Source of the DNA: Pseudomonas sp. TH15 | GTDB lineage: Bacteria; Pseudomonadota; Gammaproteobacteria; Pseudomonadales; Pseudomonadaceae | Assembly: GCF_016651105.1 (NCBI RefSeq) | Contig: NZ_JAEKEL010000001.1 | Location: 2,408,001-2,472,000, forward strand | Length of the DNA stretch: 64,000 nt | Reading direction: 5' to 3' | Part shown: piece by piece, positions 1-8,548 of the stretch | How the letters are laid out: each line of letters starts with the position of its first letter | How positions within the stretch are numbered: position 1 is the stretch's first letter | The notes under the pieces: generated by a model | What the model was told of the DNA's origin: nothing | The model's input: only the letters and a program-made list of their open reading frames with translations | Databases searched by the model: none | Program-made: the position numbers and the translations under genes

Positions 1-1917
1 CAATCTCAGTTGGTCATGCTGGAGAAAATGGCCACTGAAGGAAAAGTCGCCGCGGGCGGAACCACCGCCCTTGATCTGATCGACGTCAAGCTCGCCGCCG
101 CAAGGGCAGGGGTGGGGCGTCCGCTCGATGGCAAGGGCAACGTTGATCCGGTTGCCGGGCGAAAAAACCTGGTGGACTTCACCCGAGACACAGGCGTCAC
201 CGCAACAGCGTTTGGAATGAAGGCACTGGACACCGCCGATATGTTGATCGGCTGGCGTACCTCGATGAGCCTTGAACGACCACAAACGCTCGATTTGGCC
301 GACGCCGTCACTGTGCTCGGCGCTAGCCTGAGTGCTCCGATGGCTGACATCGGCGCGATTCTCGGCAGTTACGGTGCGTCGGGAAAACGGGCCGGATTGT
401 CAGTCGAGGAATCGGCAGCGTTTTCTGCGGCGTTGCTCAATGCAGGCGTCAATCGGGCGGATGCCGGAGTGGCGTTCGAAAAAATCACCACGACCCTGGC
501 CTTGGGGGATAAGGCCACGCCCTCTCAACAGGCGGCGATGGTGCAGTTGGGGTTCAATCCAGAAACCCTGGCTGCCAATATGAAAGCCAATGCCCCTGAC
601 ACAATCCAGAAGGTGCTTGAAGCACTTAAACAGCAAAATCCTGGTCAACAATTGGGTTTGTCAAAGACGCTGTTCACAGTCGACCGGCCGATTATTCAAT
701 TGTTGGAGAACACCGGTGAAGTGCAACGCGCGTTTTCTCTGGTTGCAGACAAACAAAGCTATGCGAGTTCGGTTCATGGTGAAGAGGGGGGCGCGCTTAA
801 TCAGGCCTCGCTGGCGCAATCGAATACATCGCAAGCGCGATGGAATGCACTGGATGCGAGCCTTGATCGGTTGTCCGCAGGGTTAGGCAACGCCTTGGCT
901 CCTTTAACCGATGGCGCGGCGGTGGTTCTCACGTCGCTGGTCAAGGGTGTGAGCGCCGCAGTAGAGGCGCTTCCGGCACTCACTGCCGGCCTGGTTCTGC
1001 TTGGTGTTGCAGCTTTACCGTTTGTGGGCGGCGCGTTGAAGTTGGGCGTGGCGTCGGTGCTCGACCTGGTTGCCAAAAAGCTGTTGCGTCTGGCGACGAC
1101 GCGATTACCGACTGATATTGCCGACGCAATTACCGGCGATGACGATGGCGATGGACGCCGGGGCAAGAAACGCCCAGGTCGTGGACCCGGTCGACGCTCA
1201 CTGGTCAGAGCACCGGCTCGTGCGACTGTCCCACGCGTCACCGGAGGAGGTCGCTTGGCAGGTATGACGGCCAAAGTCGCGCCGCTTTTTGATCAGGTGA
1301 AAATCGGGCTCAAGCTCTGGGGCGATGACATCGCTGGCAGCAAGCTGAGCTCCAAACTAAAAGGGCCGGCCGTCAAACTCGCTTCTCTGGCTGAGGGGGT
1401 TGGCGCAAGGGCCATGCCTTCGATTGCCAAAGCAATGCCCTTCGTCAAGGTCGGTGCGCCACTGGCCATCGCTCATGCTGCGTACACGGGGCTGAAAGGC
1501 TGGCGAGAGGGCGATGATAAAGCGGTAAAAGGCGCCGCCGGCGAACTGGCTGGAACCGCTATTGGCGCCACCATCGGCACGTTCATTGCGCCGGGCATCG
1601 GTACTTTCATTGGTGGGACCTTGGGTGGAATGCTCGGATCCTATCTGGGGGAGCAACTGGCGACACCGCCTGAGGACAAACTCGCGCCACCGGCGCAGGT
1701 TGCGAAAGACCTGTCTAGCGCGCAGACCCAAAACCAGCAAATCACCTATGCGCCGTCGATACAGATCAGCGGCAGCGAAGTGGCCAGTTCCGAGAAGGTT
1801 GGCGCAATGATCTCGCAGGTCATGCAAAACCATTTCAACAGCCAGTTTGTTCCGGTGATAAGCACCAACCCCCTCGCCACCCGCCGTGACGCAGCCCTCA
1901 CCGATGGAGTCGCCTGA
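1..1917 (+). CDS. Phage tail tape measure protein, P2/R-pyocin-like (5' partial)
   Basis: The reading frame is open to the left edge of the window, so the N-terminus is missing. The visible ~637 residues look like a TP901-type tape measure protein. An alanine-rich helical region is followed by a hydrophobic stretch (about residues 310-345 of the visible part), a strongly basic low-complexity patch after an acidic DDDGDG run (about 370-405), and a glycine/alanine-rich membrane-like segment (about 510-545). Tape measures set tail length and sit inside the tail tube. The stop overlaps the start of the gpU homologue (TGATG), as expected for the T-U-X-D order of P2 and R pyocins. Assignment rests on composition, size and neighbours. 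Confidence 0.85.
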   Translation, partial: QSQLVMLEKMATEGKVAAGGTTALDLIDVKLAAARAGVGRPLDGKGNVDPVAGRKNLVDFTRDTGVTATAFGMKALDTADMLIGWRTSMSLERPQTLDLADAVTVLGASLSAPMADIGAILGSYGASGKRAGLSVEESAAFSAALLNAGVNRADAGVAFEKITTTLALGDKATPSQQAAMVQLGFNPETLAANMKANAPDTIQKVLEALKQQNPGQQLGLSKTLFTVDRPIIQLLENTGEVQRAFSLVADKQSYASSVHGEEGGALNQASLAQSNTSQARWNALDASLDRLSAGLGNALAPLTDGAAVVLTSLVKGVSAAVEALPALTAGLVLLGVAALPFVGGALKLGVASVLDLVAKKLLRLATTRLPTDIADAITGDDDGDGRRGKKRPGRGPGRRSLVRAPARATVPRVTGGGRLAGMTAKVAPLFDQVKIGLKLWGDDIAGSKLSSKLKGPAVKLASLAEGVGARAMPSIAKAMPFVKVGAPLAIAHAAYTGLKGWREGDDKAVKGAAGELAGTAIGATIGTFIAPGIGTFIGGTLGGMLGSYLGEQLATPPEDKLAPPAQVAKDLSSAQTQNQQITYAPSIQISGSEVASSEKVGAMISQVMQNHFNSQFVPVISTNPLATRRDAALTDGVA

Positions 1918-2300
1918 TGAAACAACAAATGGCACTTGGCAGTTTCATCTTCGGCCTGTCCCGCGAATTTGCCTACAGCACGCTGGCGCGAAAATCCGAT
2001 GGTGGCTGGACTGAATTGCCGATCCTTACTAGCAAACCCAAGTCTCATCAGACCGGGCAGAAGCCCGAAACCCTGACCATTGGCGGCACCTCGATGTACG
2101 CCGTGGCCATGGAACGGCTCGATGAACTGCGTGCGCTGCAAGCCTTGAGAATACCGCTGCCGTTGATCGACGGCATCGGTCGCAACTGGGGTTTGTGGCG
2201 GATCACCAGCGTTCAGGAAAACCAGAGCGAGGTCATCGATGACGGCACCGCGATGGTGATCAAGTGGGTACTCGAATTAGCGGAGTTCAACAATGCGTAA
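1917..2300 (+). CDS. Phage tail protein, gpU family
   Basis: This 127-residue protein resembles P2 gpU, a tail-completion protein that caps the contractile tail. Recognisable are the opening MALGSFIFGLSREFAY and the late GIGRNWGLWRITSV segment, both typical of the family, and the length is usual. The start overlaps the tape measure stop by one base and the end overlaps the next gene by 8 bases, so the genes are translationally coupled. It is part of the first (P2-like) tail module. Confidence 0.9.
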   Translation: MKQQMALGSFIFGLSREFAYSTLARKSDGGWTELPILTSKPKSHQTGQKPETLTIGGTSMYAVAMERLDELRALQALRIPLPLIDGIGRNWGLWRITSVQENQSEVIDDGTAMVIKWVLELAEFNNA

Positions 2301-2505
2301 GGTCCGAAGCGTGGCCGGTGATTCGGTCAATCTGTTGCTCTACCGCGAGGCCGGTCGCTCAGACGATCAGGCCGAAGCAGCGTTGTGGAAGCTCAATTCG
2401 AACTTGGCCGAATACGGCCCGGTTTTGCCGGCGGGCGTCTGGGTAACGCTGCCCGAACTCGACAGCAGACCCGCTGCGATCAAACCGGTTTTGGCCTGGG
2501 ACTAA
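2293..2505 (+). CDS. Phage tail protein X (gpX family)
   Basis: This 70-residue protein matches the gpX family in size and layout: a short LysM-like fold with 'GDSVNLLLYREAG' near the N-terminus and 'PVLPAGVWVTLPE' toward the end. In R pyocins this gene lies between gpU and gpD, as here. It overlaps gpU, and 9 bases separate its stop from the gpD start, which has a clear AGGAGG ribosome site. It is probably a baseplate or tail-tip component. Confidence 0.88.
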   Translation: MRKVRSVAGDSVNLLLYREAGRSDDQAEAALWKLNSNLAEYGPVLPAGVWVTLPELDSRPAAIKPVLAWD

Positions 2506-2514
2506 GGAGGTTGC

Positions 2515-3498
2515 ATGGCACAGGGATTTACACCGGCGATCGAAATCTACGGGGCCAACCATGCGCTGCTGAACCAGCGCCTGATCAGTTGGGAACACAT
2601 TGATGCTGCCGGGATGGAGTCCGATCAGCTGACACTGGTGATCGACCTGGAAGGCCTCGAAGGCTTGCCGACCCTGGGCGGAACCATCGGCCTGCGGGTT
2701 GGCTATCTGGAGTCCGGGCTGGTCGAAAAGGGCCAGTTCAAGGTGACTCGATTGACCCCGACGCTGTTCCCGTTACGCCTGACGCTGGTCGCCACGGCCG
2801 CGCCTTTCAGTGGCAAGGACGAGAGCGGATTCAAGGAGCGGCGCACGGCCAGTCATGGCCCGACAACCCTTGGCGGACTGTTTCGCGAGCTGGTCTTGCG
2901 GCACGGATTTTCACCGCGCGTCGATCCCGAACTGGCGCTGATCAGGATTGCCCATGTCGACCAGTCGAACGAAACCGACATGGGCTTTATCACACGCCTG
3001 GCGAGCAAATACGACGCGGTGGCCAAACCCTACAACGACCTCTACGTACTGGCGAAACCGGCGCAGCTCAAATCATTGTCGGGTCAGGTGATACCGGACG
3101 TCAGGTTGTCGGTGACCAGCAACAATCGACCGGGTGATCACGCTTTCATCAGCGCCACACTGGAAGAGACCGCTCGCACCCAGAACCAGGGTTGCAAGAC
3201 CTGCTTCTGGGACGGTGCTGTCGGCAAGCTGCAGGAGGTGATCACCGGTTCCGCACCCTACAAGGTCATTCGCCAGAAACAGGCGAGTGAAGAAGAAGCC
3301 AAAGCCATCGGCGAAGCCGAAGTGCGCAAGATGCTGCGCGAGAAATACACGCTGAAGGTCACCTGCCCGGGCGATCCGCTGCTGGCCGCCGAAGGCCTGT
3401 TGGTGCTGGATGACACCTGGCCAGACTTCATGCGCGGTCGCTGGTCGATCAAAAAGTCACCGCCAGTGGCAAGCGCGAGGAAAGCTATCGCTGCCTGA
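2515..3498 (+). CDS. Late control gene D protein (gpD), baseplate hub
   Basis: This 327-residue protein belongs to the P2 gpD / VgrG-like hub family, whose members form the centre of the baseplate and carry the spike. The N-terminal 'PAIEIYGANHALLNQRLISWEHID' type opening and the 'NETDMGFITRLASKYDAVAKPYNDLYVLAKPA' region are typical, and the usual length is 320-360. AAGGAGG lies 4 bases before the ATG. It is the last gene of the P2-like module. A REP pair and then a Mu-like module follow, instead of the lysozyme gene seen after gpD in R pyocins. Confidence 0.9.
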   Translation: MAQGFTPAIEIYGANHALLNQRLISWEHIDAAGMESDQLTLVIDLEGLEGLPTLGGTIGLRVGYLESGLVEKGQFKVTRLTPTLFPLRLTLVATAAPFSGKDESGFKERRTASHGPTTLGGLFRELVLRHGFSPRVDPELALIRIAHVDQSNETDMGFITRLASKYDAVAKPYNDLYVLAKPAQLKSLSGQVIPDVRLSVTSNNRPGDHAFISATLEETARTQNQGCKTCFWDGAVGKLQEVITGSAPYKVIRQKQASEEEAKAIGEAEVRKMLREKYTLKVTCPGDPLLAAEGLLVLDDTWPDFMRGRWSIKKSPPVASARKAIAA

Positions 3499-3547
3499 TC
3501 GAAGCAACCGGCCTCGACCCCAAAGCCTGATCCCTGCACAACATCCC

Positions 3548-3635
3548 GTGGGAGCGAGCCTGCTCGCGAAGAGTCCGGCATGTCCAACATTGATAGTGAC
3601 TGTCCCAGCGCTTTCGCGAGCAGGCTCGCTCCCAC
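3548..3635. repeat. REP pair (REPIN) between the two tail modules
   Basis: Two inverted copies of the Pseudomonas REP core lie here: GTGGGAGCGAGCCTGCTCGC at 3548 and its complement ending at 3635, separated by ~42 bases. The element sits exactly at the junction of the P2-like and Mu-like modules. It can fold into a large stem-loop and may limit transcription or protect mRNA ends; that role is inferred. Confidence 0.92.
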
Positions 3636-3677
3636 ATTGGGTTCTGCGTTAACTCCTCTAATTTCTGGAGCACCTCC

Positions 3678-4262
3678 ATGAAGATCACTCCGATCCTCAC
3701 GCAGTTGCGTGAGCAATGCCCAACCCTGGCCAATCACATTTCGGTAGGCGTCGATCTGGCGTTGCTGCAAGGCGACCCGAATCTGCCGACACCTTCGGCC
3801 CACGTCACACCACTGGCCGATCTCGCCAGCAACAGCACCGCACAAAACCTCACCACCCAACCGATCCGCGACCGCTTCGAAGTGACCCTGGTGCTCGACA
3901 CCACCGACGCTACAAAAGCGCTGGATCTGTTGCACGACCTGCGTGCCGAACTGTGGCGCGCACTGGTGGGTTTCAAGCCTGGAGCGGGCTACGACGCCAT
4001 CGAATACGAAAGCGGCGAACTGCTTTCCATCAGCAGCAGCCGCGCGTTGTACCGCTTGCGCTTTTTCACCGAATTTCAGCTTGGCCGCAATCTGCCGGGG
4101 CAGCCCGCAGAGAGTTGGCACGAGCGTGAACTGGACGGTTTGTCGTCCTTTACCGGGGTCACCGTGCGGGTCGATGCGATCGATCCGGCCGACCCCCATC
4201 TGAAACGCCCAGGGCCCGACGGGCGCCTGGAACTGACTTTCTCTGGAGATGTAACCCCATGA
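3678..4262 (+). CDS. Mu gp37-like tail terminator protein
   Basis: This 194-residue protein opens the Mu-like module. Mu gp37-type proteins cap the tail tube and sheath. The position directly before DUF2635, sheath and tube genes is the usual order in Mu-like tails. It has an alpha/beta composition with the core 'RDRFEVTLVLDTTDATKALDLLHDLR', and the ribosome site is TCTGGAGCACC before the ATG. Its end overlaps the next gene by 4 bases (ATGA). Family assignment rests on length, order and sequence character. Confidence 0.8.
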   Translation: MKITPILTQLREQCPTLANHISVGVDLALLQGDPNLPTPSAHVTPLADLASNSTAQNLTTQPIRDRFEVTLVLDTTDATKALDLLHDLRAELWRALVGFKPGAGYDAIEYESGELLSISSSRALYRLRFFTEFQLGRNLPGQPAESWHERELDGLSSFTGVTVRVDAIDPADPHLKRPGPDGRLELTFSGDVTP

Positions 4263-4441
4263 GCGAACGCATCACCGTGCTGCCGGCCCCAGGCCGTGTC
4301 GTGCCGGACCCGGAAGCGGGCGATCTGTTGCCCCTCGAGGGCCGTGAAGTGCCGGACAACGCCTGGTGGCGTCGACGTTTGGCCGATGGCGATATCACTA
4401 CCAAAGCCGTGAAAGCGGCAAAACCACAGGGAGCCAAATAA
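4259..4441 (+). CDS. DUF2635 domain protein (Mu gp38-like)
   Basis: A 60-residue protein with the DUF2635 pattern: 'VLPAPGRVVPDPE' near the start, then 'LLPLEGREVPDNAWWRRRLADGD' and a Lys/Ala-rich tail. In Mu-like phages this small protein is encoded just before the sheath; its role is unknown. It overlaps the preceding gene (ATGA) and its stop overlaps the sheath start by one base (TAATG). Confidence 0.88.
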   Translation: MSERITVLPAPGRVVPDPEAGDLLPLEGREVPDNAWWRRRLADGDITTKAVKAAKPQGAK

Positions 4442-5937
4442 TGGCGATCGGATTCAGCAACATCCCCGCGGACATTCGTGTTCCGCTGTTCTACGCCGAG
4501 ATGGACAATTCGGCAGCCAATAGCGCGTCGTCGGCCATGCGTCGTTTGATCGTCGCTCAGGTCAACGACAACATCGCACCGGCCGATGTCGGCAAACTGG
4601 TGCTGGTGTCCAGCGTCGCGCTGGCCAAAAGCATTGGCGGCCAAGGTTCGATGCTGGCCTCGATGTACGAAACCTGGCGCAAGACTGACCCTATCGGCGA
4701 GATCTGGTGCCTGCCGCTGCACAACACCACCGGCAGCATTGCCAAAGGTGTGGTGACCCTGACCGGCGCAGCGACTCAAAGCGGTGTGCTCAACCTGTAC
4801 GTCGGCGGCGTTCGCGTTCAAGCGGCCATCGTCAGCGGTTTCACTGCGGCTCAAGCGGCCACCGCGCTGGCGCTGAAAATCAATGCGTCGGCCGACCTGC
4901 CGGTGTCCGCTGTTGCGGTCGAAGGCGTCGTGACCCTGAGCGCCAAATGGACCGGCGACAGCGGCAACGACATCAGCCTGCAATTCAATCGCCTGGGTAA
5001 GAGCAATGGCGAAGAAACCCCGGTCGGCCTGACCTCCGCCGTCACTGCCATGACCGGCGGCGTCGGTGTGCCGGATCAAGTGGATGCCGTGGCAGCGCTG
5101 GGCGATGAGCCGTTCGAGTTCATCTGCATGCCGTTCTCGGACCTGTCGACCCTCAACACCTGGCAAGCCGTCATGGATGACAGCACCGGTCGTTGGTCCT
5201 GGGCCAAGCAATTGTTCGGTCACGTCTACAGCGCCAAGCGCGGCACCATCGGTACCTTGGTTGCTGCAGGCCAGGTGCGCAACGATCAGCACATGACCAT
5301 TCAGGCGCTGGAGCCGGGCGTTCCACAACCGTTCTGGGTTCAGGCTGCGGCACTGGCTGCACGCACTTCAGTGTTCATCTCCGCCGACGCCAGCCGTCCG
5401 ACGCAAAGCGGCAGCCTGCCAGGTCTCGACCCGGCGCCGGCCAGCGAACGTTTCACCCTGACCGAGCGTCAGTCGCTGCTCAACTACGGCATCGCCACCG
5501 CGTACTACGAAGGTGGCTACGTGCGCATTCAGCGCTCGATCACCACCTATCAGAAGAACGCTTACGGCCAAGCCGACAACTCCTATCTGGATAGCGAAAC
5601 CATGCACCAGTCGGCGTTTATCGTACGTCGCCTGCAAAGCGTGATCACCAGCAAATACGGTCGCCACAAACTGGCTTCCGACGGCACCCGTTTCGGCGCC
5701 GGCCAGCCCATCGTCACCCCGAGCACCATTCGCGGTGAACTGATTGCCCAGTACGCCAAGCTCGAACTGGAAGGCCACGTGGAAAACGCCGAGCTGTTCG
5801 CCGAGCACCTGATTGTCGAGCGCGACGTGCAGGACCCGAGCCGGGTCAACGTGCTGTTCCCGCCGGATTACATCAACGGTCTGCGCGTGTTCGCACTGCT
5901 CAACCAATTCCGCCTGCAGTACGACGACGCCGCTTAA
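4441..5937 (+). CDS. Contractile tail sheath protein
   Basis: A 498-residue tail sheath protein of the subtilisin-like sheath family (Mu gpL-like). The start MAIGFSNIPADIRVP at 4441 is chosen because it abuts the gp38-like stop and matches the family N-terminus; an upstream in-frame ATG at 4366 lies inside the previous gene. The middle has an immunoglobulin-like inserted region ('VTLTGAATQSGVLNLYVGGV', about residues 101-120). The C-terminal third, with 'TYQKNAYGQADNSYLDSETM', is the conserved sheath core. This is the contractile element that drives the tube through the target envelope. Confidence 0.95.
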   Translation: MAIGFSNIPADIRVPLFYAEMDNSAANSASSAMRRLIVAQVNDNIAPADVGKLVLVSSVALAKSIGGQGSMLASMYETWRKTDPIGEIWCLPLHNTTGSIAKGVVTLTGAATQSGVLNLYVGGVRVQAAIVSGFTAAQAATALALKINASADLPVSAVAVEGVVTLSAKWTGDSGNDISLQFNRLGKSNGEETPVGLTSAVTAMTGGVGVPDQVDAVAALGDEPFEFICMPFSDLSTLNTWQAVMDDSTGRWSWAKQLFGHVYSAKRGTIGTLVAAGQVRNDQHMTIQALEPGVPQPFWVQAAALAARTSVFISADASRPTQSGSLPGLDPAPASERFTLTERQSLLNYGIATAYYEGGYVRIQRSITTYQKNAYGQADNSYLDSETMHQSAFIVRRLQSVITSKYGRHKLASDGTRFGAGQPIVTPSTIRGELIAQYAKLELEGHVENAELFAEHLIVERDVQDPSRVNVLFPPDYINGLRVFALLNQFRLQYDDAA

Positions 5938-5962
5938 TAACCGCGTTTGAGTATGTGATTTC

Positions 5963-5986
5963 AGCCCACCCCGTGTGGGCTTTTTA
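5963..5986 (+). terminator. Hairpin with T-run between sheath and tube genes
   Basis: A GC-rich hairpin (AGCCCAC..GTGGGCT) followed by TTTTTAT. It looks like a weak intrinsic terminator or attenuator inside the tail operon and could set the sheath:tube mRNA ratio. A similar one occurs at 15189. Confidence 0.7.
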
Positions 5987-6004
5987 TTTGAAGGGAGAAA
6001 CACC

Positions 6005-6352
6005 ATGGGTCAACTGATTGCGGGCACCTGCTACGTCAAAGTGGACGGCGCTCAACTGACCATCAATGGCGGCTGCGAAGCCCCACTGATGTCCACCAAA
6101 CGCGAAACCGTCGTACCGGGTTTCTACAAGGAAACCGACGTCGCACCGTCGTTCAAAGTGACGGCGCTGCACACCGCGGACTTCCCGCTCAAGCAACTGA
6201 TTGCTGGCACCGACATGACCGTCACCTGCGAATTCAGCAACGGCAAAGTCTACGTACTGGCTGGCGCCTATCTGATCGAAGAGCCGGTTTCCAAAGGCGA
6301 TGACGCCACCATCGAACTGAAGTTCGAAGGCATCAAGGGGACCTGGCAATGA
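6005..6352 (+). CDS. Phage tail tube protein
   Basis: A 115-residue tail tube protein (Mu gpM-like). MGQLIAGTCYVKVDGAQLTI is the typical beginning, and 'KRETVVPGFYKETDVAPSFKVTALHT' is a recognisable tube core. The ATG at 6005 follows AAGGGAGAAACACC; an upstream in-frame start at 5975 lies in the terminator hairpin region and is rejected. The protein forms the inner rigid tube that the sheath drives into the target cell. Its end overlaps the next gene by 4 bases. Confidence 0.93.
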   Translation: MGQLIAGTCYVKVDGAQLTINGGCEAPLMSTKRETVVPGFYKETDVAPSFKVTALHTADFPLKQLIAGTDMTVTCEFSNGKVYVLAGAYLIEEPVSKGDDATIELKFEGIKGTWQ

Positions 6353-6645
6353 GCGGCGCCGTGAAGCTTCAGGTTGCGATCGAAGCTCACGGCGAGCCGT
6401 TGACCGAACTCAACCTGCGCCGTCCGACGGTGCAGGAGGTACGGGCAATCAAGGCGCTGCCGTACAAGATCGACAAGAGCGAAGAGGTCAGCCTCGACAT
6501 GGACGTCGCGGCCAAATACATCGCGGTCTGCGCCGGTATTCCGCCGTCGTCGGTCAACCAGTTGGACCTGGCTGACCTCAACGCATTGAGCTGGGCTGTC
6601 GCGAGTTTTTTCATGAGTGCGGCGTCGGAGCCATCACCGACCTGA
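6349..6645 (+). CDS. Tail assembly chaperone, short form (Mu gp41-like)
   Basis: This 98-residue protein is the unshifted form of the tail assembly chaperone encoded between tube and tape measure genes in contractile phages (P2 E, Mu gp41). 'ELNLRRPTVQEVRAIKALPY' is the typical N-terminal segment. Near its 3' end the codons AGT TTT TTC create a canonical slippery heptamer (6606-6612). A -1 shift there joins the rest of the 6608-6776 region, giving the long form. Its start overlaps the tube stop (ATGA). Confidence 0.9.
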   Translation: MSGAVKLQVAIEAHGEPLTELNLRRPTVQEVRAIKALPYKIDKSEEVSLDMDVAAKYIAVCAGIPPSSVNQLDLADLNALSWAVASFFMSAASEPSPT

Positions 6646-6776
6646 TCGCAGTCGCCTATGACCTGGCCTGGTTCTGGAAGGTTGACCCCGAACAGATGAT
6701 GGCCAGGCCACTGGATGTGCTCCGCGAATCGCTGGAGCACGCGCAACGGATCAATGCGATGCAGCAGGTGCAGTGA
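6349..6776 (+). CDS. Tail assembly chaperone, frameshift-extended form (gp41-42/E-E' type)
   Basis: After a -1 shift at TTTTTTC (6606-6612) the reading continues in the frame of codon 6642-6644. It gives a C-terminal extension that includes AITDLIAVAYDLAWFWK and ends VLRESLEHAQRINAMQQVQ. That extension has no start codon or ribosome site of its own. It has the helical, acidic/aromatic look of E'-type or G-T-type extensions that bind the tape measure. Stop TGA at 6774-6776 overlaps the tape measure ATG. The expected product is ~142 residues. Recoding is inferred from sequence and from the known P2 and lambda systems. Confidence 0.82.
6606..6612 (+). promoter_or_regulatory. Programmed -1 ribosomal frameshift site
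   Basis: T TTT TTC in the zero frame (agT TTT TTC) fits X XXY YYZ exactly. It lies 11 codons before the zero-frame stop and upstream of an otherwise startless, well-conserved extension. This is the position where tail chaperone frameshifting occurs in P2-type phages. Confidence 0.85.
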
Positions 6777-8548
6777 TGGCAGACGAAAACACGATAAAAA
6801 AATCGGTGCTGTTGACCGGCATCGATGAACTGTCACCCAAGCTCAAAGCCCTCGTTTCGAAGGTCGACAGCTTCAAAAACAACCTTGAACGGGCCGGCCT
6901 CGGCAAACTGGATATCAGCGGTCTGTTCAAGGGCGGTAGTGTGATCACGCCGTTCGTGGACGGGATCAAGGCGTCCGACGCGTTCAAGGGCAAGCTGGCC
7001 GAGGTCGGTGAGGCTGCAAAAGGCGTCGATATTCCGAATGCTCCCCAAAGCGCTGCGCAATCGATGAATGTCTTCAGCGATTCGATGAGCAAGGTTTCCG
7101 CCTCCATTGACGCGGCATTGGCCCCTGCTGTTGGCGCGTTGGTGGTGGGGTTGGAGCCATTGTTGACGGGGGTAGGGCGCCTGGTTGCCGACAACCCGAA
7201 ACTGGTCGAGACGCTGGCGACTGCCGCCATCGCGTTCTCGGCAATGCAAACGGCGGTCACCGGGGCGACCCAGGTTTTTGATCTGATGAGCTCGGTGCTC
7301 AAGGTCAATCCGATCATGCTGATTGCCATGGGTGTTGCCCTGGCCGCCGGTTTGATCATTGCCAACTGGACGCCGATTTCTGCGTTCTTCGTCAACCTTT
7401 GGGGCGGCATCAAAAATGTCGCCGCGAGCACGATGGCGGTGCTCGGCAAGGTGTTCAGCTGGACGCCGCTGGGCATGGTGATCGCCAATTGGGGGCCGAT
7501 TACCGGGTTCTTTTCCAGTATCTGGGAGGGCATCGAAGCCGTGACCTCGACGGTGGTGGGCTACCTGAAAACGGCTTTTTCCTGGACACCTTACGGGATG
7601 ATCATCGACAACTGGGCCGGGTTGACCGGTCTGTTCTCGGCGATCTGGGAATTGCTCAAGGCCCTGACGGTGCCGGTGATTGATTTCCTCAAAGGCCTGT
7701 TCGACTGGACGCCGTTGGGCATGATCATCAACAACTGGGGCGCTATCACCGGTTTCTTCAGTTCGACCTGGACGGCCCTTCAGCCGGCGGCCCAGGTCAT
7801 CAAGGATTTCTTCGGCACGCTGTTCGACTACTCGCCGCTTGGGATGATCATCAACAATTGGGGCGCCATCAGTGCGTTCTTCGATCCGCTGTGGGCCGCT
7901 CTGCAAGCCTCGGCGCAAGTGGTCAAGAATTTCTTCAGCGGCGTGTTCGAGTGGTCGCCGATGACGCAAATTGCGGCCAACTGGCAGCCGATCAGCGAAG
8001 TGTTTTCGGCACTGTGGGGCGTGTTGCAAGCGCTGGCCGCACCGGTGCTGGCGTTTCTGCATGGCATGTTCGAGTGGACACCGCTTGGGCAGATCATCAA
8101 GAACTGGGGACCGATCACCGAGTGGTTCGGCGAGCTGTGGCAGAAGCTGCAAACCGTGATCGCACCGATCAAGGAGCTTTTCGACGGCGGCTTCGCCGGG
8201 CTGGTGGCGAAGGTCACCGGAAAAGTCGAAGGCCTGACCGAAGCACAGCGTCAGACCAATGCCGAAGGCAAAGGTGAACTGGCGCCGGCGTTCTTTGGTG
8301 CGAGCCCGACGCCGGCGGCGAACGGTGCATTGCAGGCCGGCTCCCTGACGCAAAACTCCAGCGCCCTGATCCAGCAAAGTGCCGCCAACAACCGTACGCA
8401 ACTCGAGGGCGGCCTGACCGTGCGCTTCGAAAATGCGCCGGCCGGCCTGCGCACCGATCAACCGCAAACCAATCAACCGGGGCTGGCGCTCTCTTCGCGC
8501 ATCGGCTATCGCTCGCTCTCTGCAGGAGGTTCCAATGAACTGGCGTGA
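6776..8548 (+). CDS. Tape measure protein of the Mu-like tail, with 41-residue repeats
   Basis: This 590-residue protein begins MADENTIKKSVLLTGIDELS; the ATG overlaps the chaperone stop. Residues ~180-197 are a hydrophobic segment. From about residue 197 there are six complete 41-residue repeats and a partial seventh, each NW..(I/L)(T/S).(F/W)F..(L/I)W ... F.W(T/S)PLGMII. The repeats correspond to a regular 123-base period in the DNA. Such Trp/Phe-spaced repeats occur in tape measures that fix tail length. The C-terminus (about 495-590) is Ala/Gln/Asn-rich. It is the second tape measure gene in the window and clearly unrelated to the first. Confidence 0.93.
   Translation: MADENTIKKSVLLTGIDELSPKLKALVSKVDSFKNNLERAGLGKLDISGLFKGGSVITPFVDGIKASDAFKGKLAEVGEAAKGVDIPNAPQSAAQSMNVFSDSMSKVSASIDAALAPAVGALVVGLEPLLTGVGRLVADNPKLVETLATAAIAFSAMQTAVTGATQVFDLMSSVLKVNPIMLIAMGVALAAGLIIANWTPISAFFVNLWGGIKNVAASTMAVLGKVFSWTPLGMVIANWGPITGFFSSIWEGIEAVTSTVVGYLKTAFSWTPYGMIIDNWAGLTGLFSAIWELLKALTVPVIDFLKGLFDWTPLGMIINNWGAITGFFSSTWTALQPAAQVIKDFFGTLFDYSPLGMIINNWGAISAFFDPLWAALQASAQVVKNFFSGVFEWSPMTQIAANWQPISEVFSALWGVLQALAAPVLAFLHGMFEWTPLGQIIKNWGPITEWFGELWQKLQTVIAPIKELFDGGFAGLVAKVTGKVEGLTEAQRQTNAEGKGELAPAFFGASPTPAANGALQAGSLTQNSSALIQQSAANNRTQLEGGLTVRFENAPAGLRTDQPQTNQPGLALSSRIGYRSLSAGGSNELA
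7364..8150 (+). repeat. 123-bp coding tandem repeats in the tape measure gene
   Basis: Six units start at 7364, 7487, 7610, 7733, 7856 and 7979, with a partial seventh from 8102. Each unit begins with an Asn-Trp codon pair and encodes 41 residues. Spacing is exact while the bases have diverged, so the repeat is old and selected at protein level. Confidence 0.9.

Noticed and set aside
6833..8476. 547-codon minus-strand open frame opposite the tape measure gene
   Set aside because: It mirrors the repeat region of a clearly coding gene, has no ribosome site and shows Arg/His-rich shadow composition.
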